Origin: Ruegeria discodermiae
GTDB lineage: Bacteria > Pseudomonadota > Alphaproteobacteria > Rhodobacterales > Rhodobacteraceae
DNA: 64,000 nt
Assembly (NCBI RefSeq): GCF_030758345.1
Contig: NZ_JAVAMO010000001.1
Span: 310,001 to 374,000, forward strand
Reading direction: 5' to 3'
Part shown: piece after piece, positions 61,225 to 64,000 of the stretch
Numbering within the stretch: position 1 is the stretch's first letter
How the letters are laid out: each line of letters starts with the position of its first letter
Position numbers and translations under genes: made by a program
Notes under the pieces: generated by a model
What the model was told of the DNA's origin: nothing
Databases searched by the model: none
The model's input: only the letters and a program-made list of their open reading frames with translations

Positions 61225-62502
61225 CTACTCGAACTCGACGATATAGCCTTTTGCCTTCTCCAGACCCGAGGCATCGCCCCATTGCGGCTTGCTGTCGCCG
61301 CCCCAGTAATGGAACCGCGCGACGCTTTCGTTTCCATCCCGATTGTCGGGCTGATGTTCATACCAGTTGCTATAGCCCAACGGCGCGCCGTTGACCCAGA
61401 TCCAGCCCTTCTCGGCGCTTTCTACGTCAGGCTGATGCAACAACCCGATCCACGGGCCGATGAAGTGACCGGGTTTCCATTCCTCCCAGAGCGTGTCCTC
61501 CTGCCGGATCAGGTCGGCGATGAAGTCGTTTTGCGCCTGCGAGGTAATCGAGACGAGGCTGCCCCCCATGGCGCGCGCTTCGGCATCGGCTTCGGCCCAG
61601 TTGATGCCATCGGCCGCCACGATCGAGTAATCATGCCCGTTAAACGCCTCGGTTCTGAGGATATCGCGCCCGGTGATGGCCTCTTTTGCGGCGGCCTCCA
61701 GCGCCTGCCGGTCCAGCGCGTCGCGTGCGGCGCTAAGCCCGTTTGCGCCTCCGCCTTCCCAGACATGATGATAGACCACCACACCAGCCGCCGCGCCAAC
61801 GCAGAGCAATGTGGTTAGGGCGAGGCCGGTTCCGCGCCCGCGCAACTGGCGTCTTAGAATTGCGATCACAGACAGGCGCGCGCCGTCCTCCAGCCCGATC
61901 TGATAGGCGCGAACCGGGCGGGGGATGTTCTTGAGCCGTTGATTGCCCAGCGACTGGACCTGCAAGGTCAGTTTGCCCTCGATCTGGTCGCGCACATCGC
62001 TGGAGACACAGATACCGCCCGGAGCGGCCAGCGATTCCAGACGGGCCGCGATATTGACGCCATCCCCCAGCAGGTCGCCCTCGCGTTCGATCACGTCACC
62101 GACGCCGATACCGATCCGAAACCGGATGCGCTTGTCGCTGGGCAGGGGATCGTTGCGATGGCGCAGCGCCTCTTGCACCTCGACCGCGCAGCGCACCGCC
62201 TCGACCGAACTGGTGAATTCGGCCAGCACGCTGTCGCCTGCGGTATTGGCGATGCGTCCGCCGTGATGGGCGATCAGCCCATCCATGATTTCGCGATACT
62301 GCGTCAGAGTGGTGGTGGTGAATTCCTCATCCGCCGCCATAAGCCGGCTATAGCCCGCCACATCGGCCGCAAAGAGCGCGGCGAGTTTGCGCTGAATGCC
62401 CGTGTCCTGCTGCAAATGGTCCGTCCCGGTTCTCTCTGTTGCCTTGCGCGGCTCTTCCGCCTTTCTCTCAAAGCCTATACTAACCAGGCGTTTTTGCACC
62501 AT
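61225..62502 (-). CDS. Adenylate/guanylate cyclase fused to a C-type-lectin-like domain
   Basis: A 425-residue three-part protein. The class III cyclase domain (about residues 35-205) has AALFAADVAGYSRLMAADEE with the first metal Asp, NTAGDSVLAEFTSSVEAVRCA with the second, and LLGDGVNIAARLESLA with the conserved Asn and Arg. One transmembrane helix follows (LALTTLLCVGAAAGVVVYH, about 228-246). The rest (about 290-425) reads as a C-type lectin-like domain: WAEADAEARAMGGSLVSI, WIGLLHQPDVESAEKGWIWVNGAPLGYSNWYEHQPDN and the closing GYIVEFE. The cyclase would be inside and the lectin outside, suggesting a surface sensor of glycans. ATG at 62502. Confidence 0.85.
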   Translation of the reverse strand: MVQKRLVSIGFERKAEEPRKATERTGTDHLQQDTGIQRKLAALFAADVAGYSRLMAADEEFTTTTLTQYREIMDGLIAHHGGRIANTAGDSVLAEFTSSVEAVRCAVEVQEALRHRNDPLPSDKRIRFRIGIGVGDVIEREGDLLGDGVNIAARLESLAAPGGICVSSDVRDQIEGKLTLQVQSLGNQRLKNIPRPVRAYQIGLEDGARLSVIAILRRQLRGRGTGLALTTLLCVGAAAGVVVYHHVWEGGGANGLSAARDALDRQALEAAAKEAITGRDILRTEAFNGHDYSIVAADGINWAEADAEARAMGGSLVSITSQAQNDFIADLIRQEDTLWEEWKPGHFIGPWIGLLHQPDVESAEKGWIWVNGAPLGYSNWYEHQPDNRDGNESVARFHYWGGDSKPQWGDASGLEKAKGYIVEFE

Positions 62503-62523
62503 GTCCTGTTTGAGGATATGCGT

Positions 62524-63432
62524 TCAGGCCTGCTGCTGATCGACAATTTCACTCAACTCGCGATCAAGCGCGCTCCAGACCCGCCGGATCAGCGGGCTGT
62601 TGCGAAGCGCCTCTGGCGTGGTCAGCCAGATCGGGAGTGTCGGCAGGGGCAGGGAGAGCGGTATTTCTTCCAGATTCGGATCGGCGCGCCCGACCGAGGC
62701 CTGCCCAAAGCCCAGGCCGCAGCCCGCACGGATGAGTTCCCAGTAAGCTGTCTGGAGATCGCATCTTGTCGTAAAGAACTCCCGATCGACGGCGAAGCCC
62801 GCGTCGCGAAAGCCCTGAATGATCTGATCGTTGCGGTCATAGCCGACGAATTCATGAGTCAATATGTCGGCATCCCGGGTCGGTCGCCCCGCCCGATCAA
62901 GGTAGTCCTTATGACCGAACAGGCCCACTTCCAACTTGCCCACATACCGGCTTACCACGTCCAGTTGGTCTGGCCGCACCATGCGCACCGCGATATCGGC
63001 CTCGCGAAACAGCAGATTTTCGGTTGTGTCCGAGGCCACAAGTTCCAGCGAAATCTCGGGCACCGCGCGCCGGAGGCGGGCAAAGATCGGCGGCAGCACG
63101 TGATGGGCCATGAAGATTGACGCAGTAATGCGCACGGACCCGCTTTCCGCCTGCGCCGCGCCCGCTGCGTGCAACTCCAGCAGATGCGCCGCCTCCTGCA
63201 TCCGGCGCGCCGGAGTGAGCAGGTCAAGCGCGGCTTCGGTCGGCTGCATGCCGCTCGCGGTGCGTGTGAACAGGTCAAGGCCAAGCCTGTCTTCCAGCGT
63301 TGAGATATGCCGCCCGACCGTTGGCTGGGTCAGTCCCAGACGACGCGCCGCCGCCGAGAGTGACCCGGTCTCAGCCACGGCAAGCAGCGTTTGAATATGG
63401 GCCCAGTCGAGCCGGGAGAGCGGAGCTTGCAT
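62524..63432 (-). CDS. LysR-family transcriptional regulator
   Basis: A 302-residue LysR protein. The N-terminal winged helix has DWAHIQTLLAVAETGSLSAAARRLGLTQPTVGRHISTLEDRLGLDLFTRT (residues 6-55); the substrate-binding part follows (about 90-300). The start codon is not certain: ATG at 63432 or 63444 are both possible. Two TGCATAC repeats lie around it (63428-63434 and 63440-63446), which may be part of its autoregulatory site. It is divergent from the Rossmann-fold gene, which it may control. Confidence 0.88.
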   Translation of the reverse strand: MQAPLSRLDWAHIQTLLAVAETGSLSAAARRLGLTQPTVGRHISTLEDRLGLDLFTRTASGMQPTEAALDLLTPARRMQEAAHLLELHAAGAAQAESGSVRITASIFMAHHVLPPIFARLRRAVPEISLELVASDTTENLLFREADIAVRMVRPDQLDVVSRYVGKLEVGLFGHKDYLDRAGRPTRDADILTHEFVGYDRNDQIIQGFRDAGFAVDREFFTTRCDLQTAYWELIRAGCGLGFGQASVGRADPNLEEIPLSLPLPTLPIWLTTPEALRNSPLIRRVWSALDRELSEIVDQQQA

Positions 63433-63525
63433 ACATAAATGCATACCAAATGAACATATTTTGGCAATTCTCAAACGAAGAAGAATATCTCAGATTGCCG
63501 TTCATACCTGAAAAGGAGCGTCGAT

Positions 63526-64000
63526 ATGGGTGGAACGGTTCTGATACTTGGCGCAAGCGGGCGCTTTGGTAGCGCCGCTGCGGATGCGTTCTGGAAAGCG
63601 GGATGGTTTGTGCGGTTCTTTAATCGCGAGGCAGATGATCTGGGCAGCGCGGCCTCGGGTGCCGATGTGATCGTCAATGGCTGGAACCCGCCTTATGACC
63701 AATGGGCCGCAACCGTGCCCGAGCTGACGCGACAGGTGATTGCCGCCGCCCGGACCAGCGGGGCGATGGTGATCGTGCCGGGCAATGTCTATGTCTTCGG
63801 GGTGGACTCCCCGGCGCGCTTTGATGCGGACACGCCGCATCACGCCACGAATCCGCTGGGCCGCATCAGGATCGAGATGGAAGACGCCTATCGCAAGTCG
63901 GGGGTCAAAACCCTTATCCTGCGGGCGGGCGATTTCATCGATACCGCACGCTCGGACAGTTGGCTGGACAAGGTCATTCTGGCCAAGCTCGACCGGGGCA
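63526..64000 (+). CDS. NAD(P)-binding Rossmann-fold (epimerase-like) protein, 3' end outside the window
   Basis: An open frame of 158 codons runs from ATG 63526 to the window end without a stop. AAAAGGAG lies 7 bp before the ATG. The protein begins MGGTVLILGASGRFGSAAAD, a GxxGxxG dinucleotide-binding loop, and goes on with GADVIVNGWNPPYDQWAA, MVIVPGNVYVFGVD and KTLILRAGDFID, typical of atypical short-chain dehydrogenases of the NAD-dependent epimerase type. The C-terminal half, which would fix the substrate, is missing. The divergent LysR gene suggests its regulator. Confidence 0.85.
   Translation, partial: MGGTVLILGASGRFGSAAADAFWKAGWFVRFFNREADDLGSAASGADVIVNGWNPPYDQWAATVPELTRQVIAAARTSGAMVIVPGNVYVFGVDSPARFDADTPHHATNPLGRIRIEMEDAYRKSGVKTLILRAGDFIDTARSDSWLDKVILAKLDRG

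Overview
The window is high-GC DNA from an alphaproteobacterium of the order Rhodobacterales, most likely the marine Roseobacter group. The main reasons are a complete Rhodobacter-type gene transfer agent (GTA) cluster followed by a cysE gene, a DddP-type DMSP lyase, a LuxI/LuxR quorum-sensing pair, a pyruvate dehydrogenase E1-beta with its own lipoyl domain, and a ribosomal protein L9 with a long acidic tail. Assignments were made by reading translated sequence and motifs; no database search was run.

Region by region. (1) 1-6.6 kb is a mobile and decaying stretch. It holds the 3' part of a 2OG-Fe(II) oxygenase gene, a complete IS1182-like element with imperfect terminal repeats, a DUF1214 fragment, an outer-membrane protein that seems to lack its C-terminus, an SLC13-type permease interrupted by one in-frame amber codon, and a 5'-truncated transposase. 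(2) 6.6-19 kb carries dddP, a DUF3445 haem demethylase-like gene, an unknown protein, an MltB-type transglycosylase, a periplasmic binding protein, an MFS exporter, the glnB-glnA operon, nnr, a Hint-domain gene and a methyltransferase. (3) 19-24 kb has tRNA-Leu(UAG), a sugar isomerase-kinase pair, a porin and trigger factor. (4) 24-26.1 kb has luxI, luxR and an XRE regulator. (5) 26.3-33 kb has an aquaporin, a small lipoprotein transglycosylase, an acetoacetate decarboxylase-like gene, the rpsF-rpsR-rplI operon, a YceI protein and a cytochrome b561-YceI fusion. (6) 33.3-39.7 kb is a fatty-acid synthesis block (fabD, fabG, acpP, fabF) with two acetyltransferase/HisA-like genes inserted and mltG at its end. 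(7) 39.8-55.3 kb is the GTA cluster, with an unknown Ala/Met-rich protein just before it and a small conserved gene plus cysE just after it. (8) 56.6-61 kb is the pyruvate dehydrogenase operon with a DivIC/FtsB-like gene upstream. (9) 61.2-64 kb has an adenylate cyclase-lectin fusion, a LysR regulator and a divergent, cut-off Rossmann-fold gene.

The GTA cluster is the main system. All parts of the R. capsulatus particle that the main structural cluster encodes are present in canonical order (g1-g15 including g3.5 and g10.1), mostly with overlapping start and stop codons and with no visible disruption. Its 5' region looks like a phage late operon. A good sigma-70-type promoter (TTGACT, 17 bp, TATAGG) is followed, before the first gene, by an intrinsic terminator. 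A second intrinsic terminator lies between terL and the portal gene. This is the layout expected if an anti-termination factor (GafZ or the GafA C-terminal part, known from Caulobacter and Rhodobacter GTAs) must act before the capsid genes are expressed. The LuxI/LuxR pair 15 kb upstream may or may not be linked; quorum sensing controls GTA in R. capsulatus.

Other points of interest are the single amber codon in the permease, a low-GC patch inside nnr, a perfect 16-bp palindrome between glnB and nnr, a long inverted repeat just upstream of pdhA, a HisA-like protein with a catalytic Asp replaced by Glu, and the cyclase-lectin fusion.
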